A stretch of DNA of 64,000 nt from Nitrosomonas eutropha (GCF_900116685.1 NZ_FPBL01000008.1:30568-94567), one strand, 5' to 3'; positions 9,799 through 21,548 are shown, counted from the first letter of the stretch. Numbers and translations: made by a program. The notes: generated by a model from the sequence alone, not told the origin.

Positions 9799-12075
9799 TC
9801 AGAAAGTCTGTCCAAACTGAAACTGGAAACGTTGCAATTTGTCGCCTGGTTTATCATTAAGTGGCTGGGCAATACTGAACTTTAGTGGCCCCATGGGAGA
9901 AATCCAAGTTGCAGCCAATCCGGCAGAATAACGAAAATCATCAAATCCCAGTCCGGAAAATGAATTAATAATTGTACCGCCATCCGCGAACGCACTCAGG
10001 CGAACTGATTTGTCTTCCTTCATAAACGGTACCGGAAACAATACTTCAACGTTACCGACTATACGCTTGCTGCCTCCCAGAGCCAGATTATTATTGTCAC
10101 GAGGCCCCAACGTATTGATGTTGTATCCTCGAACCGAATTAAAGCCACCTGCAAAAAAATTCTTGAAGAAAGGTAGCGGTTTGCCGGAATATCCATCACC
10201 CACTCCCACTTCACCATTCAGCATCAGGGTAAACAGCCTGGAGACAGGAAAAAACCATCTCTGCTCATAACTGACTTTGTAGTAATTCAGGTCTCCGAAC
10301 GGCATACCAAATTCGCCAAATAATCGCTGCATCAATCCAGAGGTTGTCCAGATCGCACTGTCACGACGATCACGCGCCCAGCTCAAGGTAAGCGGAAGAT
10401 TATTGGAAGTCTTGCCAAATTGATCGACAAAATCCCTGAAACGTTGCGGGCTGTCATTGCGCAGATCAATTTTGGTGTGTTCATAACCCAGCCCCAATGA
10501 AACCACGTCATTTTCCGCGACAGGGATACCAAAGCGAATATTGGCACCAGTCGTATCGGTATTGAACACCCCTACACTGCTCAGAGAGCGGGTATTGATG
10601 TCACGTTTAAACGCTTCCAGACCGAGACTGACTCCATTAATCGTATAGTACGGATTACTGAATGAAGCCGAGATAATCTTGTTAACGCTCCCGGTATTCA
10701 CCTGCAGACTGAGAAAATTACCCGTTCCCAGAATATTGTTCTGGGCAATTGATCCATTCAGAATAATTCCTTCGCGATCGGAATAACCAGCACCAAACAT
10801 GATTGCCCCGGTCGGCTTCTCAACTACATTGACATTGATATCCACCTGATCCGGTACATCTGCAACTGGAGGGGTTTCGACGTTAACACTGGTGAAAAAA
10901 TCCAGCCTGTCCACCCGTTGGCGGGAGCGGTTGATCTGTTCGGTAGAATGCCAGCCCCCTTCCATCTGCCGGAATTCACGACGTATCACTTCATCCCGGG
11001 TACGTTCATTACCGCTGATGTTGATGCGTCTGACATAAACCCGGCGCCCTGGGTCAATAAAGAAAGTAAAAGCTGTCTTGCGAGTTTCCTTGTCCAGCTC
11101 CGGTGAGGCATTAACATTGGCAAAGGCGTAACCGTCATTCCCCAGCCTGTCACTGATCAGCTTGATAGATTCAGTCAGCTTTTCGCGGGCAAATACGCCA
11201 CCTGGCTCCAGTTTAATCAGCTTGCGCAATTCTTCTTCCGGCACAAGCAGCTCGCCTGCAAGTTTTATATCGGATACCGTATATTGAGGACCTTCCGTTA
11301 CATTGACTGTAATGTAAATATCTTTCATATCCGGCGTAATCGAAACTTGCGTAGATTCGATATTGAACTCTAGATATCCCCGATCAAGATAATAGGAACG
11401 CAGCGTTTCAAGATCAGCCGATAATTTTTGCTTTGAATACTGATCGTCCTTCGTAAACCATGTCATAAAACCCGGTGTTTTGAGACTGAACAGACCGGTC
11501 AGCTCATCTTCAGGAAAAACATGATTGCCGACAATGTTGATTTGCTTGATTCGAGCTGTTTTTCCTTCCTTGATGTCAAAGTTGATGCCGATACGGTTCC
11601 GTTCCAGCGGCGTGGTTGTGGTCGTAATTTTGACGGCATACTTACCCCGGCTGATGTACTGACGCTTCAATTCCTGCTCAGCTTTTTCAAGTAGCGAACG
11701 ACTGAAAATACGGGATTCTGACAAGCCTGCCTGCTTCAGCCCTTCCTTGAGCTTATCCTTGTCAAATTCCTTTGCGCCGTTGATTGTGATTTGCGCGATT
11801 GCAGGACGTTCCTGAACCTGCACAATCAGCAGCTCTCCTTCGGATTTCAGTTTGACATCACTAAAAAAACCGGTTGCATACAGTGCCTTGATCGCTGCAC
11901 TGGCTTTTTTACTGTCGAGCACATCGCCAACTTTAACAGGCAGATAACTGAATATTGTTCCGGCTTCGGTACGCTGAATACCTTCTACCCGGATATCCCT
12001 AACCACGAATGAATCATTTGCCGCGCAACCTATTGAATACAGGAAAAAAAATAACGCATAAAACCTGAATTTCAT
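9799..12075 (-). CDS. bamA: Outer membrane protein assembly factor BamA
   Basis: 758 residues, close to family length. A short signal peptide ([15 protein letters not shown]) is followed by five POTRA domains over about residues 25-420, starting with [15 protein letters not shown] 16-strand beta-barrel follows and ends in FQFGQTF, with the C-terminal Phe expected for a barrel protein. The conserved L6 loop motif VRGY is near residue 648. BamA is the core of the machine that inserts beta-barrel proteins into the outer membrane. rseP ends 2 bp upstream and skp follows, so the three are almost certainly co-transcribed. Confidence 0.97.
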   Translation of the reverse strand: MKFRFYALFFFLYSIGCAANDSFVVRDIRVEGIQRTEAGTIFSYLPVKVGDVLDSKKASAAIKALYATGFFSDVKLKSEGELLIVQVQERPAIAQITINGAKEFDKDKLKEGLKQAGLSESRIFSRSLLEKAEQELKRQYISRGKYAVKITTTTTPLERNRIGINFDIKEGKTARIKQINIVGNHVFPEDELTGLFSLKTPGFMTWFTKDDQYSKQKLSADLETLRSYYLDRGYLEFNIESTQVSITPDMKDIYITVNVTEGPQYTVSDIKLAGELLVPEEELRKLIKLEPGGVFAREKLTESIKLISDRLGNDGYAFANVNASPELDKETRKTAFTFFIDPGRRVYVRRINISGNERTRDEVIRREFRQMEGGWHSTEQINRSRQRVDRLDFFTSVNVETPPVADVPDQVDINVNVVEKPTGAIMFGAGYSDREGIILNGSIAQNNILGTGNFLSLQVNTGSVNKIISASFSNPYYTINGVSLGLEAFKRDINTRSLSSVGVFNTDTTGANIRFGIPVAENDVVSLGLGYEHTKIDLRNDSPQRFRDFVDQFGKTSNNLPLTLSWARDRRDSAIWTTSGLMQRLFGEFGMPFGDLNYYKVSYEQRWFFPVSRLFTLMLNGEVGVGDGYSGKPLPFFKNFFAGGFNSVRGYNINTLGPRDNNNLALGGSKRIVGNVEVLFPVPFMKEDKSVRLSAFADGGTIINSFSGLGFDDFRYSAGLAATWISPMGPLKFSIAQPLNDKPGDKLQRFQFQFGQTF

Positions 12076-12077
12076 GT

Positions 12078-13445
12078 CTATTCAGCAGCCAGACGAAGTA
12101 GATCGTTATATATTGCAAACACCATCAACGTAATCAGCAAAGCCATACCAATCTGATTACCGACATACATTATTTTTTCAGATAATGGTATTCCCCGCAC
12201 CACTTCGATCAAGTAATACATCAGGTGCCCGCCATCCAGAACTGGAATCGGTAGAAGATTCAACACACCAAGACTGATACTAATCAGAGCCAGGAATCCC
12301 AGGTAGGCAGCAAACCCCATTTGAGCCGACTGGCCAGCATAGTTTGCAATGGTAATCGGCCCGCTGATATTCTTCAGCGAAACATCACCAGTTACCATTT
12401 TCCCAAGCATGCGCACGGTAAAATAAGACATTTCCCAAGTCTTGGTAACCGCTTTAATCAAAGCTGCCATCGGAGGATAGCTGGTTTTCACTAGCAGATT
12501 TTCTAGTATCTCATGATGGATTTCAGGCGTAATTCCAGCCTTGCCAATTTCAGCATGACCCTCGGATACGGTTTCCGGCTGTAATGACATAACAAGCACC
12601 CGGCCATCCCGCATCACCTCAACCGAGAGTGTGTGCCCGGGATTTGAACGCACCATATCGACAACATCTTCCCAGGTGGAGACTTCCTTTCCATTAATCG
12701 CCACAACTCTGTCGCCAGTCTTGAGACCCGCGTGTTCTGCCGCCCCGCCAGCCATCACCTGATCAATAACCGGAGCAATAATTGGCCGATAAACACTCAA
12801 GCCCAGTCGGTTCAGAAAATCGCTTTCAAGATCTTCTGCGCCAAGACTGCTCAAATCGAGCTTAAGCTGACGAGAAATTCCACTTTCACCTGCAACTGTT
12901 ATCCTCACATCAGGATTCTTGTCTACTGCATTATCCAGCAATAGCAGTCGGGTTTCCTGCCAGGTGGTAATTGCCTGATCGCCGATTCCGGTAATGGTAT
13001 CTCCGTTTCTGAAGCCTGCTGAAGCCGCAAGTGTTGCGGGTTCAATTTCTCCCAGGATTGGCTTTACGCCACTGATACCAAGTATAAAAAGTAACCAGTA
13101 CAACAAAATAGCTAATAAAAAATTGGCCACAGGGCCTGCAACTACGATAGCGAAACGCTTGGAAACAGGTTGTCGATTAAACGCACGCGGAAGTTCGTCA
13201 GCGGAAACTCGCCCTTCCCGTTCATCCAGCATCTTGACATATCCTCCCAGAGGGATCGCAGCAACCACCCATTCCGTCTGATCACCACCAAGGCGTTTTT
13301 TGAACAGGGGCTGACCAAATCCGAGAGAAAAGCGCAGCACCTTGACTCCACACCAACGAGCGACCAGATAATGACCAAATTCGTGAAAAGTGATCAGCAG
13401 ACCCAGTGCAATTACGAATGCAAAAATAGTTGAGAGCAGTGTCAT
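12078..13445 (-). CDS. rseP: Intramembrane zinc metalloprotease RseP (site-2 protease, M50)
   Basis: 455 residues. The zinc motif HEFGH is at residues 21-25 in the first membrane helix, two PDZ domains fill the periplasmic middle, and the third-helix motif [10 protein letters not shown] is near the C-terminus. RseP cleaves anti-sigma factors such as RseA inside the membrane during the envelope stress response, and removes remnant signal peptides. I prefer ATG at 13443-13445, which places 20 residues before the HExxH as in E. coli; a TTG at 13460 would add five residues. It lies 18 bp after dxr and 2 bp before bamA. Confidence 0.95.
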   Translation of the reverse strand: MTLLSTIFAFVIALGLLITFHEFGHYLVARWCGVKVLRFSLGFGQPLFKKRLGGDQTEWVVAAIPLGGYVKMLDEREGRVSADELPRAFNRQPVSKRFAIVVAGPVANFLLAILLYWLLFILGISGVKPILGEIEPATLAASAGFRNGDTITGIGDQAITTWQETRLLLLDNAVDKNPDVRITVAGESGISRQLKLDLSSLGAEDLESDFLNRLGLSVYRPIIAPVIDQVMAGGAAEHAGLKTGDRVVAINGKEVSTWEDVVDMVRSNPGHTLSVEVMRDGRVLVMSLQPETVSEGHAEIGKAGITPEIHHEILENLLVKTSYPPMAALIKAVTKTWEMSYFTVRMLGKMVTGDVSLKNISGPITIANYAGQSAQMGFAAYLGFLALISISLGVLNLLPIPVLDGGHLMYYLIEVVRGIPLSEKIMYVGNQIGMALLITLMVFAIYNDLLRLAAE

Positions 13446-13463
13446 ATCAAAGATCTGCAAAAA

Positions 13464-14705
13464 TTATCCATTCCACTGCTCGGTACGAAATAACGGAGCC
13501 CCAGACCGCTCTCTTTGCCAGGTCTGATTATCCAACCATTTGCGAGCTATCTCACGCGCCTGTAAATCAGCAACAAGCACATCTTCCAAGTCTGTAACTT
13601 CCTGTCTGTCTATTGATTCCATTACATATCCGATGATCGCAGGGATTGCCGTGAAAGGTATTTCACCGGCCAGAAAAACTTCAACCGCAACTTCATTGGC
13701 AGCATTCAGTACGGCTGGCATATTACCTCCCTTTGAAAGGGCTTCATATGCAAGCCTGAGACAGGGGAATCGCTCGAAATCCGGAGCTTCAAAATTCAAT
13801 TGTGCAATTTTGAAAATATCCATGGATTGCACACCACTTTCCATTCGCTCGGGATAACCCAACGCATGTGCTATCGGCGTGCGCATATCCGGATTACCGA
13901 GTTGGGCAAGCACCGAGCCATCAATATATTCAACCATAGAATGAATGACGCTTTGCGGATGAACAACCACCTGGATTTTTTCGGGTTCTACATTAAACAG
14001 CCAGTGCGCCTCAATGACTTCCAGCCCTTTATTCATCATGGTAGCCGAATCAACTGATATTTTTCTGCCCATCACCCAGTTGGGATGAGCACAAGCTTGC
14101 TCCGGCGTAACGGTTGACAAGGTCTGCAGATCTGCTTTACGGAAAGGTCCTCCCGAGGCAGTCAGCAATATCCGGCGCACCCCAGAACTAATCAGATCTC
14201 CATTGTAATGTTGTGGCAATGACTGAAAAATCGCATTGTGTTCGCTGTCTATCGGTAATAACGTTGCATGATATTGTCTGACCGTATCCATAAAGATACG
14301 GCCAGCCATCACCAGCGTCTCCTTGTTAGCCAGAAGAATATGTTTGCCCGCCCGCGCAGCTGAGAGTGTCGGACGAATACCTGCCGCACCAACAATCGCT
14401 GCCATAACCGTATCGATTTCTGGCAAAGATGCTACTTTTTCCAGTGATTCGATACCTGAAAGCACCATGGTATCCAAGCCTGCCACACGCAATTTAGCTG
14501 CCAGTTGCTCGGCACTCTGAGCGTTAAGCATCACAGCATACAACGGATAAAATCGTTTACACTGCTCAAACATTTTTTCAACATTCTTATCGGCAGTCAG
14601 GGCAATCGCCTGAAACCGGTCGGGATGTCTGGCTACCACATCCAGTGTGCTTTCCCCAATGCTGCCGGTCGAGCCCAAGATGGTCAAATGACGGATTGGA
14701 GTCAT
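13464..14705 (-). CDS. dxr: 1-deoxy-D-xylulose 5-phosphate reductoisomerase
   Basis: 413 residues. The NADPH-binding motif [13 protein letters not shown] is at residues 11-23; the substrate and metal-binding segments [18 protein letters not shown] and [14 protein letters not shown] are all present. Dxr converts DXP to methylerythritol phosphate, the committed step of the non-mevalonate isoprenoid pathway, which feeds uppS two genes upstream. The ATG at 14703-14705 overlaps the cdsA stop by 4 bp (ATGA), indicating translational coupling. Slightly longer than the E. coli enzyme (398). Confidence 0.97.
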   Translation of the reverse strand: MTPIRHLTILGSTGSIGESTLDVVARHPDRFQAIALTADKNVEKMFEQCKRFYPLYAVMLNAQSAEQLAAKLRVAGLDTMVLSGIESLEKVASLPEIDTVMAAIVGAAGIRPTLSAARAGKHILLANKETLVMAGRIFMDTVRQYHATLLPIDSEHNAIFQSLPQHYNGDLISSGVRRILLTASGGPFRKADLQTLSTVTPEQACAHPNWVMGRKISVDSATMMNKGLEVIEAHWLFNVEPEKIQVVVHPQSVIHSMVEYIDGSVLAQLGNPDMRTPIAHALGYPERMESGVQSMDIFKIAQLNFEAPDFERFPCLRLAYEALSKGGNMPAVLNAANEVAVEVFLAGEIPFTAIPAIIGYVMESIDRQEVTDLEDVLVADLQAREIARKWLDNQTWQRERSGAPLFRTEQWNG

Positions 14706-15529
14706 AATTCAGTCGAATAAAATAAGATGGCCGCTAGCGCAGCAACGGGCAAGACCGGGATCAACGCATCAATACGATCCAGTATACCGCCGTGACCTGG
14801 TAAAATACTGCCACTATCCTTAACGCCTGCCTGCCGTTTCAATAATGATTCAAACAAATCACCCACTATTCCCAGCACCGCGAGCACAAGCAACAAAGGA
14901 ACCAGCAAGCTAATCAGTTTGTTTTCCCTATCTACTATATAAAACCAGATCAACGCATAGATCAATACACCAACTAGCGCAGCAGCCACTCCCTCCCACG
15001 TCTTTCCAGGACTGATCTGCGGTGCAAGTTTATGCTTGCCATAGGTACGCCCGATAAAATAGGCAACGCTGTCAGATACCCACACTACTCCCATGAATCC
15101 AAGTAACAATAATGGATCTATCGCACGAAGCTGATAAAGTGACAGACACACTGGCAGCAATACCAGCCAGCCGGTTAACATGAATACCCACACATTGCGG
15201 ATGGGTTGGGTTGTTACCAATTGGTAAGGTACCGCCAATAACCAGAAGATGGCAGATGCGATATAAAACCAGATCATCGATGAATCTGCCGGATTTCTGG
15301 CTACCACCATGCTGGTCAAGAATAATAGCTCCCCTCCCAGCAAGGTGGTGAAAATCATATAAAGAACAGTCTGGCCAACTGAGAAACGCCCCAGACGACA
15401 CCACTCCCTGGCTGCTGTAACAGTCAATCCCAGGAGTAATACGGCCCAGAAAATATCCGGTAGATAAAATAATGCCGCCAGAAAGGCGGTCAATAATATG
15501 AGTGCAGTAAAGAGTCGGGTGCTAAGCAT
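14702..15529 (-). CDS. cdsA: Phosphatidate cytidylyltransferase (CDP-diglyceride synthase)
   Basis: 275 residues, polytopic inner-membrane protein with about eight hydrophobic segments. The family signature near the C-terminus reads [18 protein letters not shown]; the conserved [10 protein letters not shown] and SPGKTWEG segments lie before it. CdsA makes CDP-diacylglycerol from phosphatidic acid and CTP, the precursor of all phospholipids. It overlaps dxr by 4 bp and follows uppS after about 35 bp. Confidence 0.96.
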   Translation of the reverse strand: MLSTRLFTALILLTAFLAALFYLPDIFWAVLLLGLTVTAAREWCRLGRFSVGQTVLYMIFTTLLGGELLFLTSMVVARNPADSSMIWFYIASAIFWLLAVPYQLVTTQPIRNVWVFMLTGWLVLLPVCLSLYQLRAIDPLLLLGFMGVVWVSDSVAYFIGRTYGKHKLAPQISPGKTWEGVAAALVGVLIYALIWFYIVDRENKLISLLVPLLLVLAVLGIVGDLFESLLKRQAGVKDSGSILPGHGGILDRIDALIPVLPVAALAAILFYSTEL

Positions 15530-15563
15530 GAACGGGTGAGTCCCGTTAATTGAACAATGATGG

Positions 15564-16355
15564 TTAAACTTTATTTTCGTTCAAGATCTTATCCTTGATT
15601 TCCTGCCGACTTGCAAGCTGCTCACTTGTTTGGCCAAATCGGCGCTCACGTTTCTGGTAGGAAAGGATAGCCTTGTCAAGAGTTGATACATTGAAATCCG
15701 GCCACAAGGTATCGGTAAAATACAGTTCGGTATACGCAAGTTGCCAGAGCAAAAAATTGCTGATCCGACATTCTCCTCCTGTGCGAATGAATAAATCCGG
15801 CTCGGGAGCATCCGCCATAGCTAAGCATCTGGAAAGATCAGATTCATTAAAGTCCATGGTTGAATCAGAGCTTTGGGCGATCATTTTACGTACAGCCTGC
15901 ATGATATCCCAGCGTCCTCCGTAATTTGCAGCCACCGTAAAATGCAAACGAGTGTTACCGGCAGTAAGCATCTCACCATGCCGAACACATTCGATTATTC
16001 TGGGATCGAATTTCGAAAGATCACCAATCACCCTGAACCGGACTCCATTTTCATGCAAGCTGGCGACCTCCCGTTCAAGCGCAGCAAGAAACAGCTGCAT
16101 CAGCAACTTGACCTCTTCTGCAGGTCTTCGCCAGTTTTCACTACTGAACGCAAAAATTGTCAGATACGGAACGCCTTTTTCAATGCAGGCTTTGATCGTG
16201 CCTCGTACTGCCTCAACACCCTGAGTATGCCCTGCTATTCGTGGCAGATAACGCTGCTTTGCCCACCGGCCATTACCATCCATGATAATAGCGATATGCT
16301 TGGGTGTCATCCCGGTTTCCGGGATTCCACGAGTTGAACTCAATATTGAAGGCAT
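15564..16355 (-). CDS. uppS: Undecaprenyl diphosphate synthase (cis-prenyltransferase)
   Basis: 263 residues. The catalytic motif [12 protein letters not shown] near residues 24-35 and the substrate-binding segments [11 protein letters not shown] and [11 protein letters not shown] are present. The enzyme elongates farnesyl diphosphate with eight isopentenyl units, giving the lipid carrier for peptidoglycan and other envelope polymers. In RISNF the next residues read [12 protein letters not shown], the usual C-terminal signature. The start at 16353-16355 lies 3 bp after the frr stop. About 15 residues precede the conserved core, so methionine 16 is an alternative. Confidence 0.96.
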   Translation of the reverse strand: MPSILSSTRGIPETGMTPKHIAIIMDGNGRWAKQRYLPRIAGHTQGVEAVRGTIKACIEKGVPYLTIFAFSSENWRRPAEEVKLLMQLFLAALEREVASLHENGVRFRVIGDLSKFDPRIIECVRHGEMLTAGNTRLHFTVAANYGGRWDIMQAVRKMIAQSSDSTMDFNESDLSRCLAMADAPEPDLFIRTGGECRISNFLLWQLAYTELYFTDTLWPDFNVSTLDKAILSYQKRERRFGQTSEQLASRQEIKDKILNENKV

Positions 16356-16358
16356 ATA

Positions 16359-16916
16359 TCAGACAGCCATCAATTCTGCTTCTTTGGTTTGCAGCAGCTT
16401 GTCTACCTCGGCAATATATCGGTCTGTCAGTTTCTGGATATCATCCTGCGCACGGCGATCCTCATCTTCCGCGATCAACTTGTCCTTCAACAACTCTTTC
16501 AACTGGGTGTTAGCATCACGCCGAATATTCCTCATTGCGATACGAGCTGTTTCCGCTTCTGTTCTAACAATTTTGGTCAAGTCCTTGCGTCTCTCTTCTG
16601 TCAAAGGAGGCATAGGCACTCTCACCATTTCACCCGCAGTCATCGGATTTAAGCCCATATCAGAATCTCGTATCGCTTTTTCAATGGCTGAAAATGCTTT
16701 TTTATCCCATGGAATAACACCTATGGTCCGCGCATCAGCCAGGGTTACATTCGCAAGCTGCCTGATCGGCGTAGGTGTTCCATAGTAGTCAACTGTTATA
16801 TGATCCAGCAGTCCTGTATGTGGACGTCCACTTCTTACTTTGCTGAAATCAACTTTAAGTGCATCTAGGCTTTTCTGCATTTTCTGCTCAGTAGCCTTTT
16901 TTACATCAGCAATCAT
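16359..16916 (-). CDS. frr: Ribosome recycling factor
   Basis: 185 residues, exactly the usual length. The sequence shows the two-domain RRF pattern: the N-terminal helix with [13 protein letters not shown], the small beta domain with [14 protein letters not shown], and the long C-terminal helices starting [12 protein letters not shown] works with EF-G to split post-termination ribosomes. It lies about 100 bp downstream of pyrH and directly before uppS, the standard order. Confidence 0.97.
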   Translation of the reverse strand: MIADVKKATEQKMQKSLDALKVDFSKVRSGRPHTGLLDHITVDYYGTPTPIRQLANVTLADARTIGVIPWDKKAFSAIEKAIRDSDMGLNPMTAGEMVRVPMPPLTEERRKDLTKIVRTEAETARIAMRNIRRDANTQLKELLKDKLIAEDEDRRAQDDIQKLTDRYIAEVDKLLQTKEAELMAV

Positions 16917-17016
16917 ATTTAAGTAGATATTGATATTAAAAAGCGATTACAACAATGCACATACGCTCTGCCATATACCGCGCGGAATAACAATATTTTA
17001 GATAGCATCCAAAAAT

Positions 17017-17730
17017 TCAGACAATTACCGAGGTTCCTTCATCTTCACCCATGATAACTCGTTTGAGTGCTCCGGTCTTAAAAATACTGAATACATTGAT
17101 GGGAAGCTTCTGATCACGGCACAAGGTCAGCGCAGTAGCATCCATTACCTGAAGGTTTTTATTAATTGCCTCATCAAAAGTCAGGTTACGAAAACGTTGT
17201 GCATCCTTATTTTCAAAAGGATCACTGGTATAAATCCCATCAACTTTGGTCGCCTTGAGAACTATGTTGGCATTCATTTCCATACCACGCAAGGCAGCTG
17301 CTGTATCCGTAGTAAAAAAAGGATTACCGGTTCCCGCAGCAAATATGACTACTTTACGTTCATTTAAATAACGCAAGGCCTTGCCACGAATATAAGGTTC
17401 CACGACTTGATCTATCCGCAAAGCTGATTGTACCCGTGAGACAACGCCATTCCGTCTCATCGCATCATGTAATGCTAAAGCATTCATGGTGGTAGCAAGC
17501 ATTCCCATATAATCAGCTGTTACGCGATCCATGCCATCTCCCGCAGATTTCATACCACGAAAAATATTACCCCCACCTACCACAATCGCAACCTCAACGC
17601 CTAACTGCAACACTCCAGCAATCTCGACGACGATACGCTCAACCACTGTACGATCAATGCCATACTGCGCATCACCCATAAGAGCCTCGCCCGACAACTT
17701 CAATAAAATACGCTTATAGACGGCTGGCAT
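17017..17730 (-). CDS. pyrH: Uridylate kinase (UMP kinase)
   Basis: 237 residues. The amino-acid-kinase fold motifs are clear: [13 protein letters not shown] at the N-terminus, [27 protein letters not shown], and [12 protein letters not shown]. The hexameric bacterial enzyme phosphorylates UMP to UDP and is allosterically controlled by GTP and UTP. It is separated from tsf by an unusually long 552-bp gap, so it probably has its own promoter there. Confidence 0.97.
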   Translation of the reverse strand: MPAVYKRILLKLSGEALMGDAQYGIDRTVVERIVVEIAGVLQLGVEVAIVVGGGNIFRGMKSAGDGMDRVTADYMGMLATTMNALALHDAMRRNGVVSRVQSALRIDQVVEPYIRGKALRYLNERKVVIFAAGTGNPFFTTDTAAALRGMEMNANIVLKATKVDGIYTSDPFENKDAQRFRNLTFDEAINKNLQVMDATALTLCRDQKLPINVFSIFKTGALKRVIMGEDEGTSVIV

Positions 17731-18282
17731 ATATGCCCGTGTAATGGAAATTTATCGTAAAGTCTTCCTGAAAATTGATCACGCTGCTATCCATACACTA
17801 TCAACAGCTACTCCAGATTCTGTTGAGACTCCTCTGGAGTGATGACAGCAGATAGCAGGAAATGGCTGACGAGAAGCTGCAGTCGATCTTATCGCTGTGC
17901 AAAGGAAAGAAAGAGCGATCGTGTTCCATTTGTTAAATTCGACTGACAAGTTTCGCCAGAAACTGGCCTGTGCGTATATCCATAACACAGCCTCTACATA
18001 ACTGGTAATTGTTCGTATCGCTGCGCTCCGGATCGTCTGCCTTGTCCAAACAATAGAGCTCCATCTTTGCTCACTGTGCCTCTGTTCATACGTGAATTGA
18101 GCTCCAATAATCCATTAGAAACCCATAGAAGATATATAGAATTTACGCCTGATGGATAAATTCAGGCTGAGGCACAATCCGCATACACCAGATACTGAAT
18201 CTCAACAGATCCTAGCTTATAGTGACAAGCCGTTATTTACCTCTGTCGCACACTCGGTCAAACCAATCACTAGAAAATATTC
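17731..18282. other. 552-bp gene-free gap between tsf and pyrH
   Basis: This spacing is several times longer than usual in the tsf-pyrH arrangement. No reading frame has a convincing product; a 69-codon minus-strand frame (17779-17988) is compositionally unremarkable. The stretch holds three inverted repeats. ACTCCAGA/TCTGGAGT (17810-17840) and GCCTGA/TCAGGC (near 18147-18167) are local hairpins. A distant pair with core TCTGTTGAGA is at about 17819-17828 and, inverted, 18200-18209. The distant pair is compatible with the ends of a decayed small element, but this is weak. The pyrH promoter should lie at the left end of this region. Confidence 0.5.
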
Positions 18283-19167
18283 TTATTTTGATTGACTTAC
18301 CTGCGCCATAACCTCAGCTGCAAAATCATCAGATTTCTTTTCGATTCCCTCACCTACAACGTACAGTGTAAAATTATTGACACCAGCAGACTTTGTTTTT
18401 AACAGCTTTTCGACAGTCTGCTCGGGATCTTTGATAAAAGGCTGACCTAACAATGTAACTTCCGCCAAATATTTGGCAACCCGCCCTTCTACCATTTTCT
18501 CAATTATATTAGCCGGTTTACCACTTTCTGCCGCCTGGGCAGTAAATATCTGACGCTCATGCTCAAGTAAATCAACAGGCACTTGCGCACTTGATACGCA
18601 AACAGGCTTGCTGGCTGCAATATGCATGGCTATATCTTTACCCAGGACTTCGTCTCCTCCCGAATAATCAACCATTACCCCGATCTTGCTTCCGTGCAGA
18701 TACATCGCGAGACGACCTTCGGCCTGGTAACTGATTCCACGACGAATACTAATATTTTCGCCCAGCTTCATAATCAAAGCCTTGCGAACAGATTCAACCG
18801 TTTCTCCACCAGTCAAAGGCATTTCAGCCAATAATGCCGTATCCGGAACACATTGGCTCACCATCAATTTCGCCAGATCACTGGCAAAACTGATGAAATC
18901 TTCATTTTTGGCAACAAAGTCGGTTTCACAGTTAACCTCTACCAGTGCGCCCTGTTTGCCATCAGCAGTAATGAACCCACTAATAACTCCTTCCGCAGCA
19001 ATACGGCCAGCCGCTTTACTCGCTTTGGCTCCACTTCTGATCCGCAATAAATCTTCAGCGGCCTTCATATCTCCATCAGCCTCGGATAAGGCTTTTTTAC
19101 ATTCCATCATGCCCAAGCCGGTAAGCTCGCGCAATTCTTTAACCATACTTGCAGTAATCTCTGCCAT
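18283..19167 (-). CDS. tsf: Elongation factor Ts
   Basis: 294 residues. The N-terminal UBA-like domain includes [20 protein letters not shown], and the core nucleotide-exchange motif [11 protein letters not shown] (with the catalytic Asp-Phe of the TDFV segment) follows near residues 80-91. EF-Ts reloads EF-Tu with GTP during translation. It follows rpsB by 72 bp, as in nearly all bacteria, and is presumably read from the rpsB promoter. Confidence 0.97.
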   Translation of the reverse strand: MAEITASMVKELRELTGLGMMECKKALSEADGDMKAAEDLLRIRSGAKASKAAGRIAAEGVISGFITADGKQGALVEVNCETDFVAKNEDFISFASDLAKLMVSQCVPDTALLAEMPLTGGETVESVRKALIMKLGENISIRRGISYQAEGRLAMYLHGSKIGVMVDYSGGDEVLGKDIAMHIAASKPVCVSSAQVPVDLLEHERQIFTAQAAESGKPANIIEKMVEGRVAKYLAEVTLLGQPFIKDPEQTVEKLLKTKSAGVNNFTLYVVGEGIEKKSDDFAAEVMAQVSQSK

Positions 19168-19239
19168 ACTGACTCCGTATCCGGTTAATACAAAAACTTT
19201 GAATAATCTATTTCAACAAGAGGCGGTAACGGAGATCAT

Positions 19240-19995
19240 TTACGCACCTGCAGACAGGTCTTGACCGGACAGAATCTCACTATCAGTTTTACCCATCTCG
19301 ACAATTTCCTGGATGGCTTGGTTGCGCCCCTCCAAAATGGCATCTGCCATGGCGCGCGCATAAAGTCGTATCGCTTGGCTGGAATCATCATTTCCCGGTA
19401 TCACATATTGAATACCGGCCGGGCTATGATTTGTATCTACTACACCCACAACCGGAATGCCCAGTTTACTCGCCTCGATAATCGTGCCTTTCTGGTACCC
19501 CACATCAATCACAAACATGGCATCCGGCAGTCCTTTCATCTCCTTGATGCCACCAAGACTGTTGTTCAGCTTTTCCAGTTCACGCTGAAAATCAAGAGCC
19601 TCTTTCTTTACCAGCTTGTTTAATGTCCCATCTTGCACCATTTTTTCCATATCTTGCAAACGCTTGATCGATTGCCTGATCGTCTTGAAATTGGTCAGCA
19701 TTCCTCCCAACCAGCGCTGATTAACATAAGGAGCGCCACACCGGATTGCTTCTTCTTTGACAATATCACGTGCCTGGCGCTTAGTTCCCACGAAAAGAAT
19801 TGTCTCTTTATTTGCTGTTAACCTGCGAGCATAATCCAGCGCATCCCTGAACATGACAAGCGTATGCTCGAGATTAACGATATGAATTTTATTACGCTGA
19901 CCGAAAATATATGGGGCCATTTTCGGGTTCCAGAAACGGGTTTGATGGCCAAAATGAACACCCGCTTCCAACATTTGCCGCATAGTAACTGACAT
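19240..19995 (-). CDS. rpsB: 30S ribosomal protein S2
   Basis: 251 residues. Opens with the conserved block [20 protein letters not shown], followed by [29 protein letters not shown] and [14 protein letters not shown], all diagnostic of S2. It is the first gene of the rpsB-tsf unit; its 5' leader starts at 19996. The start ATG at 19993-19995 has an AGGGAGAATTC-type ribosome-binding site just upstream. Confidence 0.98.
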   Translation of the reverse strand: MSVTMRQMLEAGVHFGHQTRFWNPKMAPYIFGQRNKIHIVNLEHTLVMFRDALDYARRLTANKETILFVGTKRQARDIVKEEAIRCGAPYVNQRWLGGMLTNFKTIRQSIKRLQDMEKMVQDGTLNKLVKKEALDFQRELEKLNNSLGGIKEMKGLPDAMFVIDVGYQKGTIIEASKLGIPVVGVVDTNHSPAGIQYVIPGNDDSSQAIRLYARAMADAILEGRNQAIQEIVEMGKTDSEILSGQDLSAGA

Positions 19996-20081
19996 GAATT
20001 CTCCCTAGGGTTAACCGCTACTTATCGACGTACTTCCTTAATGAAGGCACCCTATTTTGATAAGCGCGAGTTGTAAGTTAT

Positions 20082-20087
20082 ATTATA
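20082..20087 (-). promoter_or_regulatory. Candidate -10 element of the rpsB promoter
   Basis: On the minus strand a perfect TATAAT lies about 87 bases upstream of the rpsB start codon, inside an AT-rich stretch. No good -35 hexamer is found at 16-18 bp, so strength is uncertain. The resulting leader of about 80 bases is long enough for S2 feedback regulation as known in enterobacteria, but I could not recognise a specific S2-binding fold. A GGTTAACC palindrome lies between this site and the start. Confidence 0.35.
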
Positions 20088-20208
20088 AAAGTTAATGAAA
20101 TAAGAAATTTCTCCAGCGCATAAAATTGCTTCTGGCACCGAACACAATTATAACATGGCAGATCCCGCGCTCAAGAAAACTCACTTTTCAAATTGAATGA
20201 AACCGGAA

Positions 20209-20964
20209 TCAGTCCGCTGAATTACCAACTCTGAAGTTCAACTTATCAACATCATGTAATGTGATATGTTTGATATTAACCGTGATAAGGCCTTCCTCCT
20301 GCAGCTTGGAGAATGATCGGCTGACCGTCTCCAGCTTGAGCCCCAGATAGCTACCAATATCTTCCCTTGTTGCTCTCAAAATAAAATCTGTTGGCGAATA
20401 TCCTCGCCTGGCCAGACGGGTTGACAGGTTAAGCAAAAAAGCAGCCAACCGTTCTTCTGCTCGCATGCCGCCCAGTAACATCATAACCCCTCTGTCCTGC
20501 ACAATTTCACGGCTCATAATCTTGTGAAGCTGACTCATCAGCGAAGGAATATTTTGCCCGATTTCCTCAAGTTTTTTGAAAGGCACTTCGCAGACCTCAC
20601 TATCAACCAGCGCAACCGTGTCACAAGTATGCTTCTCCGGACTGATCGCATCCAGCCCCAACAGCTCGCCTGTCATATAAAAGCCAGTCACCTGCTGGCG
20701 CCCGTCCACCTTCAGCACACAAGTTTTAAAGGAGCCATTTTTTACCGCGTAGAGTGACTTGAAATCAGATCCGGCATGCGATAAATACTCGCCTCTCCGC
20801 ACCCTGAATTTATAATTGATCAGATTTCCAAGGTACTCTATTTCCTCATCAGTCAATCCCACCGGCAGACACAATTCTCGAAAACTGCAAGTCATACAGT
20901 CGGATCTTTGCTGCAGGACAGTGGAATTACCGGGTATTGCGCAGTTATACAAGACGACTCCCAC
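20209..20964 (-). CDS. fnr: FNR/ANR-type oxygen-sensing transcription regulator
   Basis: 251 residues of the CRP/FNR superfamily. Cys23, Cys26, Cys32 (C-X2-C-X5-C) and Cys125 (in EVCEVPF) align with the four [4Fe-4S] ligands of E. coli FNR. A cyclic-nucleotide-like beta roll spans about 40-160, and the C-terminal helix-turn-helix contains ETVSR, the FNR E-X2-S-R recognition pattern, so TTGAT-N4-ATCAA sites are expected. It therefore should sense oxygen directly. The start is GTG at 20962-20964; TTG at 20950-20952, preceded by GGGAG, is a real alternative and would remove four residues. It follows a small cytochrome c gene by 36 bp on the same strand, probably one transcript. Confidence 0.93.
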   Translation of the reverse strand: MGVVLYNCAIPGNSTVLQQRSDCMTCSFRELCLPVGLTDEEIEYLGNLINYKFRVRRGEYLSHAGSDFKSLYAVKNGSFKTCVLKVDGRQQVTGFYMTGELLGLDAISPEKHTCDTVALVDSEVCEVPFKKLEEIGQNIPSLMSQLHKIMSREIVQDRGVMMLLGGMRAEERLAAFLLNLSTRLARRGYSPTDFILRATREDIGSYLGLKLETVSRSFSKLQEEGLITVNIKHITLHDVDKLNFRVGNSAD

Positions 20965-20999
20965 CTTAATTTAGAGAGGAACAAAGACCAGGCACTAAT

Positions 21000-21311
21000 T
21001 TATCTGGCAACACTATTCCCCAGCACATACTCCGCCAGACTCTGCGCAGAATCCCCCGTCAAATTTGGAAAAGCGGGCATCCCAATTCCTTTACCATTTT
21101 TCACTCTTTCCATGATAGCGTCCGCATTAGTCATCTCGGGCTTCAATATCATTACGTTGCCGCTCACAGGCGTATGGCACTGCACACAGGCTTCCTTAAA
21201 AATCTTTTCACCTGTCGCGCCTGATGATGGCATGTAGTCATTACTTCTGATGCAACCACCCAACGCAGACAACACAAAACCGAGCAGCATCACAGGCAAA
21301 ATAGTTTTCAT
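21000..21311 (-). CDS. Small c-type cytochrome lipoprotein
   Basis: 103 residues from the chosen start. The N-terminus is a lipoprotein signal, MKTILPVMLLGFVLSALGGC, with the lipid-attachment Cys20. A single haem-binding motif CVQCH is at 42-46, and Met78 in GIGMPAFP is the likely distal haem ligand, so this is a class I monohaem cytochrome c. It would be membrane-anchored in the periplasm and carry electrons; its partner is not visible. An upstream ATG at 21336-21338 would add nine residues and weaken the signal peptide. The next gene on the strand is fnr, suggesting a link to respiration or oxygen status. Confidence 0.85.
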   Translation of the reverse strand: MKTILPVMLLGFVLSALGGCIRSNDYMPSSGATGEKIFKEACVQCHTPVSGNVMILKPEMTNADAIMERVKNGKGIGMPAFPNLTGDSAQSLAEYVLGNSVAR

Positions 21312-21548
21312 TTTTCTGGCATCTATCAGCAATAACATCTCTAAAAACAGCCAAGCTTACAGGCAACCGATCAAGTCTAGCATACTTACCACTCACTCGG
21401 ATTAATTCCAATAAAGACACATTAAAATCAATTGGTTATCATGAGATCATCAAATATGAAAAAAGCATAATTGTTACGAACCAAAAGCTTGTAATGAATC
21501 AATGAATTTCAGCCACCTCGAAAGCCTGAGTTCATCATAGTATTGATC

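Noticed and set aside
17779..17988. 69-codon minus-strand frame in the tsf-pyrH gap
   Set aside because: No conserved motif; frame of this length is expected by chance in a 552-bp gap.
21400..21548. Possible FNR site upstream of the cytochrome c gene (TTGGTT...ATCATCAA)
   Set aside because: Half-site spacing and sequence do not fit TTGAT-N4-ATCAA.
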